Under the pieces are notes generated by a model. It had not been told where the DNA came from, did no database searches, and was given only the letters and a program-made list of their open reading frames with translations. DNA of 64,000 nucleotides from Streptomyces sp. NBC_01497 (GTDB taxonomy: Bacteria > Actinomycetota > Actinomycetes > Streptomycetales > Streptomycetaceae), in NCBI RefSeq assembly GCF_036250695.1, contig NZ_CP109427.1, positions 1,054,001 through 1,118,000 of the forward strand, read 5' to 3'. Numbering within the stretch: the stretch's first letter is position 1; every line of letters starts with the position of its first letter. This document shows, piece by piece, positions 42,643-53,267 of this stretch. The translations under genes and the position numbers were made by a program.

Positions 42643-45072
42643 GTGACGACGTCCATCGAAGGCAGGATCGCCGAGGAGCTCGGCGTACGGGAGCGGCAGG
42701 TCGGTGCGGCCGTGGCGCTGCTCGACGGCGGCTCCACCGTCCCGTTCATCGCGCGCTACCGCAAGGAAGCGACCGAGATGCTCGACGACGCGCAGCTGCG
42801 GACCCTGGAGGAGCGGCTGCGATATCTGCGCGAACTGGAGGAGCGCCGCACGGCGATCCTGGAGTCCGTGCGCGAGCAGGGCAAACTGGACGACGCGTTG
42901 GAGGCGGCCATCCGGGGGGCGGACACCAAGGCCCGCCTGGAGGACATCTATCTGCCCTTCAAGCCCAAGCGGCGCACGAAGGCCCAGATCGCCCGCGAGG
43001 CGGGACTCGGGCCGCTGGCGGACGGCCTGCTGGGCGACCCGTCGGCCGAACCGGCTGCCGCGGCGGCCCCGTTCGTGAACGCGGACAAGGGCGTGGCGGA
43101 CACGGCGGCGGCCCTGGAGGGCGCGCGGGCCATCCTCACCGAGCGCTTCTCGGAGGACGCCGACCTGATCGGCGAACTCCGCGAGCGGATGTGGGGACGT
43201 GGCAGGCTGGCCGCGAAGGTGCGCGAGGGCAAGGAGGAGGCGGGCGCCAAGTTCGCCGACTACTTCGACTTCGCCGAAGCCCTCACCGAACTGCCCTCGC
43301 ACCGCGTACTGGCGATGTTCCGGGGTGAGAAGGAGGACGTCCTCGACCTCACCCTGGAGCCGGAGGAGCCGTCCGCGGACCCGGGCCCCACGGCGTACGA
43401 GAACATGATCGCGCGCCGTTTCGATGTCGCCGACCGCGGCCGGCCGGGCGACAAGTGGCTCGCCGACACGGTGCGGTGGGCATGGCGCACCCGCATCCTC
43501 GTCCACCTCGGCATCGACCTGCGGATGCGGCTGCGCACGGCCGCCGAGGACGAGGCCGTACGGGTCTTCGCGTCGAACCTGCGGGACCTGCTGCTCGCCG
43601 CCCCCGCGGGCACCCGCTCGACGCTGGGGCTCGACCCCGGTTTCCGTACAGGGGTCAAGGTGGCCGTGGTCGACGCGACGGGCAAGGCCGTCGCGACGGA
43701 GGTGATCTACCCGCACGTGCCGGCGAACAAGTGGGACGCGGCGCTCGGCACGCTCGCGAAACTCGCGAAGGAGCACGCGGTCGAGCTGATCGCGATCGGC
43801 AACGGGACGGCGTCGCGCGAGACCGACAAGCTCGCCGCGGAACTCTGCGCCCAGCACCCGGAGCTGAAGCTCACGAAGGTGATGGTCTCGGAGGCCGGTG
43901 CCTCGGTGTACTCGGCGTCCGCGTTCGCCTCACAGGAACTGCCGGGCATGGACGTGTCGCTGCGCGGCGCGGTCTCCATCGCCCGCCGGCTGCAGGACCC
44001 GCTGGCCGAACTGGTGAAGATCGACCCGAAGTCGATCGGTGTGGGCCAGTACCAGCACGACCTCTCCGAGGTGAAGCTGTCCCGCTCGCTGGACGCGGTG
44101 GTCGAGGACTGCGTCAACGGCGTGGGGGTGGACGTCAACACGGCGTCCGCGCCACTGCTCTCGCGGGTCTCGGGCATCAGCTCGGGCCTCGCGGAGAACA
44201 TCGTCACCCACCGCGACACCAACGGCCCCTTCACCTCGCGCAAGGCGCTCAAGGACGTGGCGCGGCTCGGCCCGAAGGCGTACGAGCAGTGTGCGGGCTT
44301 CCTGCGCATCCGCGACGGCGACGACCCGCTGGACGCCTCCAGCGTGCACCCGGAGTCCTACCCGGTGGTGCGCACGATGGTGAAGTCGACCGGCAGCGAG
44401 GTCGCCGCGCTCATCGGCAACGCCACGGTGCTGCGCTCGCTGAGGCCGGCCGACTTCGTGAACGACACGGTCGGCCTGCCCACGGTCACGGACATCCTGC
44501 GGGAGCTGGAGAAGCCGGGGCGTGACCCGCGGCCCGCGTTCAAGACCGCCACGTTCAAGGAGGGCGTCGAGAAGCTCGGCGACCTCGCCCCGGAGATGAT
44601 CCTGGAGGGCGTGGTCACCAATGTGGCCGCGTTCGGCGCCTTCGTCGACATCGGTGTGCACCAGGACGGCCTGGTCCATGTCTCCGCCATGTCGCGGACG
44701 TTCGTGAAGGATCCGCGCGATGTGGTCAAGCCCGGCGACGTCGTCCGGGTCAAGGTGATCGACGTGGACATCCCGCGCAAGCGGGTCTCCCTGACGCTGC
44801 GCCTGGACGACGAGCCGGGCGCGGCGCCGGGCCGGGCGGACGCCGGTGGCGGCGGCCGGGAGCGGGCCAAGGCCGGCGGGCGGACGCCGCAGCAACGCCA
44901 GGGTGGCGGACGGGAACGCCGTTCGGGCGCCGGCGGCGGCGCGGGCGCGCCGGGGACGGGCGCCGACGGTGGCGGTGGCGGAGGCGGCCAGCGCCGGGGC
45001 GCACCGGCCCCCTCCAACAGCGCGATGGCTGACGCGCTGAGGCGCGCCGGGCTCCTCGGTAAGGAGCGCTGA
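42643..45072 (+). CDS. tex: Tex-family RNA-binding transcription accessory protein
   Basis: An 809-residue protein. An N-terminal helical domain (IARYRKEATEMLDDAQL) precedes a YqgF/RNase H-like domain (LGLDPGFRTGVKVAVVDATG, about 327), helix-hairpin-helix motifs (VDVNTASAPLLSRVSGIS, about 495) and an S1 RNA-binding domain (about 652-722, LEGVVTNVAAFGAFVDIG). The last 75 residues are rich in Gly, Arg and Ala. GTG 42643 lies 7 nt from GGAGC; the GTG at 42637 is too close to it. It acts on RNA or the transcription complex in the cytosol. A very stable hairpin follows. Confidence 0.93.
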   Translation: MTTSIEGRIAEELGVRERQVGAAVALLDGGSTVPFIARYRKEATEMLDDAQLRTLEERLRYLRELEERRTAILESVREQGKLDDALEAAIRGADTKARLEDIYLPFKPKRRTKAQIAREAGLGPLADGLLGDPSAEPAAAAAPFVNADKGVADTAAALEGARAILTERFSEDADLIGELRERMWGRGRLAAKVREGKEEAGAKFADYFDFAEALTELPSHRVLAMFRGEKEDVLDLTLEPEEPSADPGPTAYENMIARRFDVADRGRPGDKWLADTVRWAWRTRILVHLGIDLRMRLRTAAEDEAVRVFASNLRDLLLAAPAGTRSTLGLDPGFRTGVKVAVVDATGKAVATEVIYPHVPANKWDAALGTLAKLAKEHAVELIAIGNGTASRETDKLAAELCAQHPELKLTKVMVSEAGASVYSASAFASQELPGMDVSLRGAVSIARRLQDPLAELVKIDPKSIGVGQYQHDLSEVKLSRSLDAVVEDCVNGVGVDVNTASAPLLSRVSGISSGLAENIVTHRDTNGPFTSRKALKDVARLGPKAYEQCAGFLRIRDGDDPLDASSVHPESYPVVRTMVKSTGSEVAALIGNATVLRSLRPADFVNDTVGLPTVTDILRELEKPGRDPRPAFKTATFKEGVEKLGDLAPEMILEGVVTNVAAFGAFVDIGVHQDGLVHVSAMSRTFVKDPRDVVKPGDVVRVKVIDVDIPRKRVSLTLRLDDEPGAAPGRADAGGGGRERAKAGGRTPQQRQGGGRERRSGAGGGAGAPGTGADGGGGGGGQRRGAPAPSNSAMADALRRAGLLGKER

Positions 45073-45093
45073 GCGGCACCAACGGCCGCGAGA

Positions 45094-45135
45094 ACCAGGG
45101 GTGTGGCACCGGGCATCCGGTGCCACACCCCTGGT
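45094..45135 (+). terminator. Strong terminator of tex
   Basis: A 19-bp perfect stem (CCAGGGGTGTGGCACCGG with flanking A-T pair) around the loop GCAT, 22 nt after the tex stop. Confidence 0.85.
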
Positions 45136-45241
45136 CTGTGAAGGAACGGTGACCGATCGTGCGGCCGCACGCGTGCCCCGGCGAGCACCGGGTAGCCGGA
45201 TCTCTGCGACGGACGACACGACGTGAGTGAAGGAGAGCACC

Positions 45242-45541
45242 ATGGCGAGCTACACCTCCGGCACCGGCTCCGCGCACGCCGGCGATGTGCACTCCGAGCG
45301 CAACGGAATGGGAACGAGCTCCCTGGTCGTCGGCATCATCGGTTTGGTGCTGTCGTGGTACTGGCCCGCGGGGCTGGTCCTCGGTGCACTGGCGGTCATC
45401 TTCGGTGTGGTGGGCCGTGGACGGGCCGCGCGCGGTGAGGCCTCGAACGCCGGGACGGCCAAGGCCGGGCTGGTCCTGGGCATCGTCGGGCTCGTCCTGA
45501 CAGCGATCTTCGCCGCCTTCATCATGTCCGCCGTGATGTGA
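45242..45541 (+). CDS. DUF4190-like small membrane protein
   Basis: A 99-residue protein with two long hydrophobic segments (SSLVVGIIGLVLSWYWPAGLVLGALAVIFGVVG and TAKAGLVLGIVGLVLTAIFAAF) joined by a basic turn (GRGRAARGEASN), as in DUF4190. ATG 45242 follows AAGGAG; the N-terminus (ASYTSGTGSAHAGDVHSERNG) is polar. Probably a membrane-anchored accessory protein of unknown function. Convergent with the ABC-F gene, 66 bp apart. Confidence 0.78.
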   Translation: MASYTSGTGSAHAGDVHSERNGMGTSSLVVGIIGLVLSWYWPAGLVLGALAVIFGVVGRGRAARGEASNAGTAKAGLVLGIVGLVLTAIFAAFIMSAVM

Positions 45542-45607
45542 CGCGGGCGGTGGCAGGGCCCCTCGCACCGGGCGGGACGAGGGAGAGGGCCGCGTCGCGG
45601 GAGCGGG

Positions 45608-47245
45608 TCAGCGCTCCGTGACGCGGCCCTCGCGCACGTCGATCCTGCGGGTGGTGCGCACGGCGGTCAGCATCCTGCGGTCGTGGGTCACCAGCAGCAG
45701 TGTGCCCTCGTAGGAGTCGAGCGCTGATTCGAGTTGCTCGATGGCGGCCAGGTCGAGGTGGTTGGTCGGCTCGTCGAGGACCAGCAGATTGACCCCCTTC
45801 CCCTGGAGCAGTGCGAGCGCCGCGCGGGTGCGTTCGCCCGGTGACAAGGTGGTGGCAGGACGGGTCAGATGGTCCGCCTTGAGGCCGAACTTCGCCAGCA
45901 GTGTGCGCAGTTCCGCGGGCTCCGAGTCGGGCACCGCCGCACGGAACGCGTCCAGCAGGGTGTCCGTACCGAGGAACAGGCGCCGGGCCTGGTCGACTTC
46001 ACCCACCACCACACCGGAGCCGAGGGTGGCGAGGCCCGCGTCGAGTTCCACCCGGCCGAGCAGTGCCTGGAGCAGCGTGGACTTCCCCGCACCGTTGGGT
46101 CCGGTGATGGCGACCCGGTCGGTCCGGTCGATCTGGAGTGTGACGGGCCCGAGCCGGAAGGCGCCGCGGCGCACCTCCGCACCGTTCAGTGTGGCGACCA
46201 CCGCACCCGAGCGGTCGGCGGCGGCGATCTCCATGCGGAGTTCCCACTCCTTGCGGGGCTCCTCCACCACGTCGAGGCGCTCGATCAGCCGCTCCGTCTG
46301 CCGGGCCTTCGCGGCCTGCTTCTCCGTGGCCTCCGCCCGGAACTTGCGGCCGATCTTGTCGTTGTCGGGGGCCTTCCTGCGCGCGTTCTTGACGCCCTTC
46401 TCCATCCAGGCCCGCTGGGTGAGCGCGCGGGTCTGCAGGGACGCGCGGCGGTCGGAGTACTCGTCGTACTCCTCGCGGGCGTGCCTGCGCGCGGTCTCGC
46501 GCTCCTCCAGGTACGCCTCGTAACCGCCGCCGTACAGCGTGATCTGCTGCTGGGCCAGGTCGAGTTCGAGGACCTTGGTCGCCGTGCGGGCGAGGAACTC
46601 GCGGTCGTGGCTGACCACGACGGTGCCCGCGCGCAGGCCGCTCACGAACCGCTCCAGGCGTTCGAGACCGTCCAGGTCGAGATCGTTGGTCGGCTCGTCC
46701 AGCAGGAAGACGTCATAGCGGGAGAGCAGCAGCGAGGCGAGCGAGGCCCGCGCCGCCTGCCCGCCGGAGAGGCTGGTCATCGGCTGGTCCAGGCCGACGG
46801 TCAGGCCGAGCGCGGCGGCGGTCTCCTCGGCGCGCTCCTCCAGGTCGGCGCCGCCGAGCGCGAGCCAGCGCTCCAGGCTCGCCGCGTACGCGTCGTCGGC
46901 GCCCGGCGCGGCGTCCACCAGCGCGGCCGTGGCCGCGTCCAGCGCCAGCTGCGCCTCGTCGACACCCGTGCGGCGAGCCAGGAACGCGCGGACGCTCTCG
47001 CCCGGACGCCGCTCGGGCTCCTGCGGCAGATGGCCCACGGTCGCGGTCGGCGGAGACAGCGACAGCGTGCCCTCCTCCGGCGTGTCGAGCCCGGCGAGCA
47101 GCCGGAGCAGGGTGGACTTCCCCGCTCCGTTGACGCCGACGAGCCCGATCACATCACCGGGAGCGACGACGAGATCGAGATCGGAGAACAGGGAACGCGC
47201 CCCATGACCTGCGGCGAGGGCTTTGGCTACGAGCGTTGCAGTCAT
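45608..47245 (-). CDS. ABC-F family ATPase
   Basis: A 545-residue soluble twin ATPase without membrane segments. Two nucleotide-binding domains each have Walker A (GVNGAGKSTLLRL; GPNGAGKSTLLQA), a signature (SLSGGQAARASLA; TLSPGERTRAALA) and Walker B (VFLLDEPTNDLDL; LLVLDEPTNHLDL). The linker between them (about 225-300) is charged and helical, the P-site tRNA interaction motif region. Such proteins act on ribosomes as translation factors or give antibiotic protection. No adjacent resistance or antibiotic genes point to a specific drug. ATG 47245 was chosen within a longer frame. Confidence 0.9.
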   Translation of the reverse strand: MTATLVAKALAAGHGARSLFSDLDLVVAPGDVIGLVGVNGAGKSTLLRLLAGLDTPEEGTLSLSPPTATVGHLPQEPERRPGESVRAFLARRTGVDEAQLALDAATAALVDAAPGADDAYAASLERWLALGGADLEERAEETAAALGLTVGLDQPMTSLSGGQAARASLASLLLSRYDVFLLDEPTNDLDLDGLERLERFVSGLRAGTVVVSHDREFLARTATKVLELDLAQQQITLYGGGYEAYLEERETARRHAREEYDEYSDRRASLQTRALTQRAWMEKGVKNARRKAPDNDKIGRKFRAEATEKQAAKARQTERLIERLDVVEEPRKEWELRMEIAAADRSGAVVATLNGAEVRRGAFRLGPVTLQIDRTDRVAITGPNGAGKSTLLQALLGRVELDAGLATLGSGVVVGEVDQARRLFLGTDTLLDAFRAAVPDSEPAELRTLLAKFGLKADHLTRPATTLSPGERTRAALALLQGKGVNLLVLDEPTNHLDLAAIEQLESALDSYEGTLLLVTHDRRMLTAVRTTRRIDVREGRVTER

Positions 47246-47365
47246 CAGGCCGACGATCCTAACGGGCGCGTGTGACAACGGCAGCCGGGTATCCGCGCGG
47301 CCCGGCCCGATCATGGGCGGCCACAGGAACTAGGCTGTGCGGCATCCCCAGACGAGGAGCGCGCT

Positions 47366-48472
47366 GTGCCCGACACGTCCCCGCAGGCCCCCGCCGGGTC
47401 GAGACCGCCGTCAGGTCCCCGCCCGACGCTGGAGGCCGTCGCGGCACACGCGGGTGTCTCGCGTGCCACGGTCTCGCGGGTGGTCAACGGCAGCACCGGG
47501 GTGCGCCAGTCACTCGCGGACAAGGTGCAGCGGGCGGTCGAGGAACTGGGGTACGTCCCGAACCACGCGGCGCGCACCCTGGTCACCCGGCGTACCGGGG
47601 CGGTGGCCGTCATCATCCCCGAGCCCGAGGTGCGGATCTTCTCCGACCCGTTCTTCTTCCGCCAGATCCGCGGCATCAGCAAGGAACTCACCGCCCACGA
47701 CACCCAGTTGGTGCTGATGCTGGTGGAGGCGAGCGGCGACTTCGAGCGGGTCTCGCGCTACCTCGCCGGCGGCCACGTCGACGGGGCGCTGGCGTTCTCC
47801 CTGCACACCGAGGACCCGATCCCGGCCATCACCCGGCGGGCCGGCATCCCGACCGTGTACGGCGGGCGGCCGGTGTGGACGGCGGCACCGGACCGGCAGG
47901 CCGTGCCGTACGTGGACGCGGACAACCGGGACGGCGCGCGGGTCGCCGTCCGGCTCCTGCGCGATCTGGGCCGGACCCGTATCGCGCACATCGCGGGGCC
48001 GCTCGACCAGACCTCGGGCCTGGACCGGCTCGACGGCTACCGGGACGTCCTCGCGGCGGCGTACGACGACTCCCTCCTCGCGCAGGGCGCGTTCACCGCG
48101 GAGAGCGGTGCGCGCGCGATGGTCGAGCTGCTGGAGCGCCGGCCGGACGTGGACGCGGTGTTCGCGGCGAACGACCTGATGGCCTCCGGCGCGCTGCGCG
48201 TCCTCAAGGAGCGGGGCCGCCGGGTGCCCGAGGACGTGGCGCTCGTGGGCTTCGACGACATGGACTCGGTGGCCGAGTCGACCGATCCGCCCCTGACGAC
48301 CGTACGGCAGGACGTGGAGGGGCAGGGACGGCTGATGGCGCGGCTGCTGCTGCGCGGCCTGGAGGACGGCGGGAGCCTGGACGCTCAGGAGGCGTCGGGC
48401 CCGCTGGCGACGGCCCCGGACGGTGACTCGGTCATCATGCGGACGGCGCTGGTGCGGCGGGCCACGGCCTGA
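47366..48472 (+). CDS. LacI-family transcriptional regulator
   Basis: A 368-residue regulator. The N-terminal helix-turn-helix is TLEAVAAHAGVSRATVSRVVNG with the hinge helix NHAARTLVTRRTGAVAVI. The periplasmic-binding-like sensor domain follows, ending VALVGFDDMDSVAESTDPPLTTVRQ. GTG 47366 follows GAGGAG. It would repress genes for sugar use, but no transporter or sugar enzyme is next to it, so the target lies elsewhere or is the gene itself. Confidence 0.92.
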   Translation: MPDTSPQAPAGSRPPSGPRPTLEAVAAHAGVSRATVSRVVNGSTGVRQSLADKVQRAVEELGYVPNHAARTLVTRRTGAVAVIIPEPEVRIFSDPFFFRQIRGISKELTAHDTQLVLMLVEASGDFERVSRYLAGGHVDGALAFSLHTEDPIPAITRRAGIPTVYGGRPVWTAAPDRQAVPYVDADNRDGARVAVRLLRDLGRTRIAHIAGPLDQTSGLDRLDGYRDVLAAAYDDSLLAQGAFTAESGARAMVELLERRPDVDAVFAANDLMASGALRVLKERGRRVPEDVALVGFDDMDSVAESTDPPLTTVRQDVEGQGRLMARLLLRGLEDGGSLDAQEASGPLATAPDGDSVIMRTALVRRATA

Positions 48473-48596
48473 GGAGGCCGGGCCGGGCGGGACCGCCGGG
48501 CACGGCCCGGGCTTCCCCGCCGGCTCACGGTCCGGCGATACTGCCCGGAGGAACAGCCCGGGCAGGGGGACATACGGCGGAAGGCGGGGCGCGGCG

Positions 48597-49370
48597 ATGG
48601 TGGGCCGGGACGCCGGGGCGGACGCGGACGGCGAGCGGCGGACGTTCACCGTGGACGAGCTCGCGGCCCGGGCCGGGGTGAGCGTACGGACCGTGCGGTT
48701 CTACTCCACGCGGGGACTGCTGCCCCCGCCGGAGCTCGGCCCGCGCCGCGTGGGCCGCTACGGCTTCGCGCACGTGTCCCGGCTCGCGCTGATCGAGGAG
48801 TTGCAGCGCCAGGGCATGACGCTCGCCGCGATCGAACGGTACGTGGCCGGGCTGCCGGCCGGACTGAGCGCGCACGACCTCGCGATCCACCGGGCGCTCG
48901 TGGCGTCCTGGGCCCCCGGCAAGGCCGAACGCGCGACGCGCGGCGAACTGGAGCGCCGGGCGGGGCGGACGCTGTCCGACGACGACATCGAGCGGCTGAC
49001 GGCGATGGGCGCGCTGACCGGGGCGTCCGACGCGCCCGGGGAGTTCCTGGTGGACGCGGGGCTGCTGCGGCTGGGGGTGGAACTGCTGGACGTGCCGATC
49101 GCCACCGAGACGATCCTGGCGGCCCGTGCCGTGCTGCTGGAGCACACCACGGCGGCCGCGCACGAACTGACGCGTCTGTTCCGCGACGAGGTGTGGGAGC
49201 CCTACCGGGAGCGCGGCGAGGACACCGACGACCGGGCGGCCGCGCTGCGCTCCCTGTCGGAACCCCTGCGCCCTCTGGTCATTCAGGCGCTGGTGACGGC
49301 GTTCCAGCGCTCGCTCACGGCGGAACTGCGTGATCTCGCCGGCGGAACGGACGCTCCGCTCGCGCCCTGA
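48597..49370 (+). CDS. MerR-family transcriptional regulator
   Basis: A 257-residue protein with a MerR winged helix at about 15-85: FTVDELAARAGVSVRTVRFYSTRGLLPPPELG, YGFAHVSRLALIEELQRQGMTLAAIERYV. The long C-terminal part (about 170 residues) lacks metal-binding Cys pairs and probably holds a different effector domain. ATG 48597 was used. It faces the fadB gene convergently and could regulate the beta-oxidation genes, but position alone is weak support. Confidence 0.85.
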   Translation: MVGRDAGADADGERRTFTVDELAARAGVSVRTVRFYSTRGLLPPPELGPRRVGRYGFAHVSRLALIEELQRQGMTLAAIERYVAGLPAGLSAHDLAIHRALVASWAPGKAERATRGELERRAGRTLSDDDIERLTAMGALTGASDAPGEFLVDAGLLRLGVELLDVPIATETILAARAVLLEHTTAAAHELTRLFRDEVWEPYRERGEDTDDRAAALRSLSEPLRPLVIQALVTAFQRSLTAELRDLAGGTDAPLAP

Positions 49371-49534
49371 ACCGGGGGTTCGGTTCACGGCGCCGGGAGA
49401 GGATGCGCGAGCGCGCCGGGCGTCGGGGGCGTCGGCCGTCCCCCGCCGCCCCCGTCGCCCGTCGCTGGCGTCGCTTCGTCACCTCGCCGCCCGCCGCCGG
49501 TCGCCTCGCCGCCGCAGCGCTCACCCGGTGCCGG

Positions 49535-51709
49535 TCAGTTGTCGGTGTACGTGCCCCCGCGATCCGCGCGGGCCACCAGTTCGGCGGGCGGCTCGAACCG
49601 GGCGCCGTAGCGTTCCGCGAGTTCCCGGGCGCGCGCCACGAAGCCGGGCAGGCCGCCCTCGTAGCCGTTGATGTACTGCAGGACTCCACCGGTCCACGCG
49701 GGGAAACCGATGCCGAGCAGCGAGCCGACGTTGGCGTCGGCGACGGACGTGAGGACACCCTCGTCCAGGCAGCGCACGGAGTCGAGTGCCTCCGCGAACA
49801 GCATGCGCTCCCTCAGGTCGTCGAACGGGATCTCCGTGCCCGGCCGGGTGAAGTGCTCGCGCAGCCCCGGCCACAGCCCGGTGCGCGCGCCGTCCTGGCC
49901 GTATGCGTAGAACCCGCCGCCCGCCGTCCTGCCGCCCCGGCCGAACTCCTCCACCATCCGGTCCACCACGGCGTCCGCCGGGTGCGGGGTCCAGGTGCCG
50001 CCGGCGTCCTCGACGGCGCGCCTGGCCTCGGCGCGGATCTTGCGGGGCAGGGTCAGCGTCAGTTCGTCCATCAGGGAGAGGACCTTGGCCGGGTAGCCCG
50101 CCTGGGCCGCCGCCTGCTCGACGGACGCGGGCTCGACGCCCTCGCCGACCATCGCGACGCCCTCGTTGAGGAACTGCCCGATGACCCGCGAGGTGAAGAA
50201 CCCGCGCGAGTCGCCCACCACGACGGGTGTCTTGCGGATCTGCCGGACCAGGTCGAAGGCGCGGGCCAGCGCCTCGTCGCCCGTCTCGCGCCCCCTGATG
50301 ATCTCGACCAGCGGCATCTTGTCGACGGGTGAGAAGAAGTGCAGCCCCACGAAGTCCGCCGGGCGCGCCACGCCTTCGGCGAGTGTGGTGATGGGGAGGG
50401 TGGAGGTGTTGGAGCACAGCAGCGCGTCGGGCGCAACGACCTCCTGCACCTCCTGGAACACCTTGTGCTTGAGCGCCGTGTCCTCGAAGACCGCCTCGAT
50501 GACGGCGTCGCACGCGGCCAGGTCGGCGACGTCCCCGGTGGCCGTGATCCGGCCGAGGACGAGGTCGGCCTCCGCCTGGGTCGTCCGGCCCCGGGAGACG
50601 GCCTTGGCCAGCAGCTTCCCGGAGTACGCCCGGCCCCGGTCGGCGGCCTCGCGGGTGACGTCCTTCAGGACGACGTCGAGCCCGGCACGGGCGCAGGCGT
50701 GGGCGATACCCGCGCCCATCATCCCGGCGCCCAGCACGGCGACCCGGCGGACGGTGCCCCGGGGGACGTCGGCCGGCCTGCTGGCACCGGAGTTGACGGC
50801 CTGCAGGTCGAAGAAGAAGGCCTGGATCATGTTCTTCGCGGTCTGCCCGGTCGCCAGGTCGGCGAAGTAGCGCGACTCGATCGCGAAGGCGGTGTCGAGG
50901 TCGACCTGACACCCCTCCACGGCCGCCGCGAGGATGTTGCGGGGCGCGGGCAGCGGCGCGCCCGCCGTCTGCTTCTTGAGGGTGGCGGGAAACGCCGGGA
51001 GGGTCGCGGCGAAGCGGGGGTCGGCGGGGGTGCCGCCGGGCAGGCGGTAGCCGGGGGTGTCCCACGGCTGGTGCGATTCGGGGTGCGCGTCGATGTACGC
51101 GTACGCCTTGGCCATCATGTCCTCGGGTGTCCCGGCGACCTCGTGCACAAGACCGGCGTCGAGGGCGCGGCGCGGGGTGTGGCGCGTGCCCTTCAGGAGG
51201 ACCTTCAGCAGCGCGTCGGCGACCCCGAGCAGCCGGACGGTCCTCACGACACCACCGCCACCGGGCAGCAGGCCGAGGGTGACCTCGGGCAGTCCGATGC
51301 GCGAGCCGGGCGCGTCCAGCGCGACACGGTGGTGGCAGGCGAGCGCGATCTCGTAACCGCCGCCGAGGGCCGCGCCGTTGATGGCGGCGACGACGGGTTT
51401 GCCCAGCGTCTCGATGCGGCGCAGCGCGCGTTTCATCTCCATGCCGCGTTCGAAGACCTGCTCCGCGTCGTGCGGGCGGAGCCGGATGAGATCCCTGAGG
51501 TCGCCGCCCGCGAAGAAGGTCTTCTTCGCCGAGGTGAAGATCACGCCGCGTACGGTGTCCCGCTCGGCCTCGATCCGTTCGGTGACGGCGGAGAGCGACA
51601 CGCGGAACGCGTCGTTCATGGTGTTGGCGGACTGGTCCGGGTCGTCGAGGACGAGGGTGACGACGCCGGTCTCGTCCTGTTCCCAGCGGATGGTGGTGGA
51701 CTCGCTCAT
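49535..51709 (-). CDS. fadB: Fatty-acid oxidation multifunctional protein (FadB-like)
   Basis: A 724-residue fusion. Residues 1-200 are enoyl-CoA hydratase: [20 protein letters not shown] for the oxyanion hole and acid sites, [17 protein letters not shown]. From about 325, 3-hydroxyacyl-CoA dehydrogenase: [18 protein letters not shown] binds NAD, and [22 protein letters not shown] and [16 protein letters not shown] complete it. The fusion carries out hydration and oxidation of acyl-CoA in the cytosol. It forms a convergent end with MerR; the thiolase lies 145 bp upstream on the same strand. Confidence 0.94.
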   Translation of the reverse strand: MSESTTIRWEQDETGVVTLVLDDPDQSANTMNDAFRVSLSAVTERIEAERDTVRGVIFTSAKKTFFAGGDLRDLIRLRPHDAEQVFERGMEMKRALRRIETLGKPVVAAINGAALGGGYEIALACHHRVALDAPGSRIGLPEVTLGLLPGGGGVVRTVRLLGVADALLKVLLKGTRHTPRRALDAGLVHEVAGTPEDMMAKAYAYIDAHPESHQPWDTPGYRLPGGTPADPRFAATLPAFPATLKKQTAGAPLPAPRNILAAAVEGCQVDLDTAFAIESRYFADLATGQTAKNMIQAFFFDLQAVNSGASRPADVPRGTVRRVAVLGAGMMGAGIAHACARAGLDVVLKDVTREAADRGRAYSGKLLAKAVSRGRTTQAEADLVLGRITATGDVADLAACDAVIEAVFEDTALKHKVFQEVQEVVAPDALLCSNTSTLPITTLAEGVARPADFVGLHFFSPVDKMPLVEIIRGRETGDEALARAFDLVRQIRKTPVVVGDSRGFFTSRVIGQFLNEGVAMVGEGVEPASVEQAAAQAGYPAKVLSLMDELTLTLPRKIRAEARRAVEDAGGTWTPHPADAVVDRMVEEFGRGGRTAGGGFYAYGQDGARTGLWPGLREHFTRPGTEIPFDDLRERMLFAEALDSVRCLDEGVLTSVADANVGSLLGIGFPAWTGGVLQYINGYEGGLPGFVARARELAERYGARFEPPAELVARADRGGTYTDN

Positions 51710-51854
51710 GCTGCGGCTCCGTTGCGGACGTGGGGCGGGCGGTGGTGGCGGGCGGACGTGCGCCGCGTGCGGGCGGGGCCCTGCGAGCGGCGCCCGGCGA
51801 GTGGGGCCGTACGGACGGCGTCGTGACGCACGGGCCGTTACGGCGGTCGCGCGC

Positions 51855-53069
51855 TCAGACGCGTTCGACCACGGTCGCGACGCCCATACCGCCGCCGATG
51901 CACAGCGTGGCGAGCCCGTACCGCTTGTCCTGCCGCTCCAGTTCGTCCACGAGCGTGCCGAGGATCATCGCTCCCGTGGCACCGAGCGGGTGTCCCAGGG
52001 CGATCGCGCCGCCGTTGACGTTGACCTTGTCGAGGCTCAGGCCCATCTCGTCAACGAAGCGCAGCACGACCGCCGCGAACGCCTCGTTGATCTCGACCAG
52101 GTCGATGTCCCCGATCGTCAGGCCCGCCTTCGCGAGGGCCTTGCGGCTCGCGGGCGCCGGGCCGGTGAGCATGATGGTCGGTTCGGAGCCGGTGACGGCG
52201 GCGGAGACGATCCGGGCCCGCGGCGTCAGTCCGTACCGCTCGCCGATCTCGCGCGAGCCGACGGCCACGAGCGCGGCGCCGTCCACGATGCCGGACGAGT
52301 TGCCCGCGTGGTGGACGTGATCGATGCGCTCCACCCAGTGGTACTTCTGCAGTGCCACGGCGTCGAACCCGCCGGCCTCGCCGATCTGCGCGAAGGACGG
52401 CTTGAGGCCCGCGAGGGTGTCCGCGGTGGTGCCGGGCCGCAGGTGCTCGTCGTGGTCGAGGACGGTCAGTCCGCTGCGGTCGCGTACGGGCACGACGGAC
52501 CGGTCGAACCTGCCTTCCTTCCAGGCCGCGGCGGCACGCTCCTGGGAGAGCGCGGCGAACTCGTCCACCGCGCGGCGGGTGTAGCCGCCGAGGGTCGCGA
52601 TCAGGTCGGCGCCGATGCCCTGCGGCGCGAAGCCCACCTCGTAGTTGGTCATGGGGTCCATGGCCCACGCCCCGCCGTCCGACCCCATCGGCACCCGGGA
52701 CATGGACTCGACGCCGCCCGCGAGCACCAGGTCCTCCCAGCCGGAACGGACCTTGGCCGCGGCGAGGTTGACCGCTTCGAGCCCGGAGGCGCAGAAGCGG
52801 TTCTCCTGGACGCCGGCGACGGTGTCGGGCAGGCCCGCCGCGAGCGCCGCGATACGCGCGATGTCGGAGCCCTGGTCCCCGATCGGGCTGACCACGCCGA
52901 GGACGATGTCGTCGATCGCGGCCGGGTCCAGACCGGGGAAGCGGCGGCGGGTCTCCTGGATGAGGCCCACCACGAGGTCGATGGGCTTGGTGCCGTGCAG
53001 GGCGCCGTTCGCCTTGCCCCGCCCGCGCGGGGTGCGGACGGCGTCGTACACGTACGCTTCGGTGCTCAC
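51855..53069 (-). CDS. fadA: Acetyl-CoA acetyltransferase/thiolase (FadA-like)
   Basis: A 404-residue thiolase: nucleophilic Cys in [17 protein letters not shown], His in [18 protein letters not shown], and second Cys in [15 protein letters not shown]. The usual thiolase spacing is kept. It cleaves 3-ketoacyl-CoA, the last step of beta-oxidation, working with FadB. The GTG at 53069 follows GAAAGG. The two genes probably form one transcript from an upstream promoter near 53100. Confidence 0.93.
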   Translation of the reverse strand: MSTEAYVYDAVRTPRGRGKANGALHGTKPIDLVVGLIQETRRRFPGLDPAAIDDIVLGVVSPIGDQGSDIARIAALAAGLPDTVAGVQENRFCASGLEAVNLAAAKVRSGWEDLVLAGGVESMSRVPMGSDGGAWAMDPMTNYEVGFAPQGIGADLIATLGGYTRRAVDEFAALSQERAAAAWKEGRFDRSVVPVRDRSGLTVLDHDEHLRPGTTADTLAGLKPSFAQIGEAGGFDAVALQKYHWVERIDHVHHAGNSSGIVDGAALVAVGSREIGERYGLTPRARIVSAAVTGSEPTIMLTGPAPASRKALAKAGLTIGDIDLVEINEAFAAVVLRFVDEMGLSLDKVNVNGGAIALGHPLGATGAMILGTLVDELERQDKRYGLATLCIGGGMGVATVVERV

Positions 53070-53267
53070 GGCGGATGCCTTTCGTTCGAAGGAGGTCCCC
53101 GGGGGTCCCGGGCCTGGTGACTCGCGTGGCCGGCGCCCGGGGAGCCGGGGAGGCCCGGGGAGAGCCCGGGTTCCGGAGATCGGCGCGGGGGCCGGCGCGC
53201 GGCCGGCTGAACACGAGCCCGATGTGCGGATGTCGCGGGTGCTACGGGCTCAACGCATGTCCGTCTC

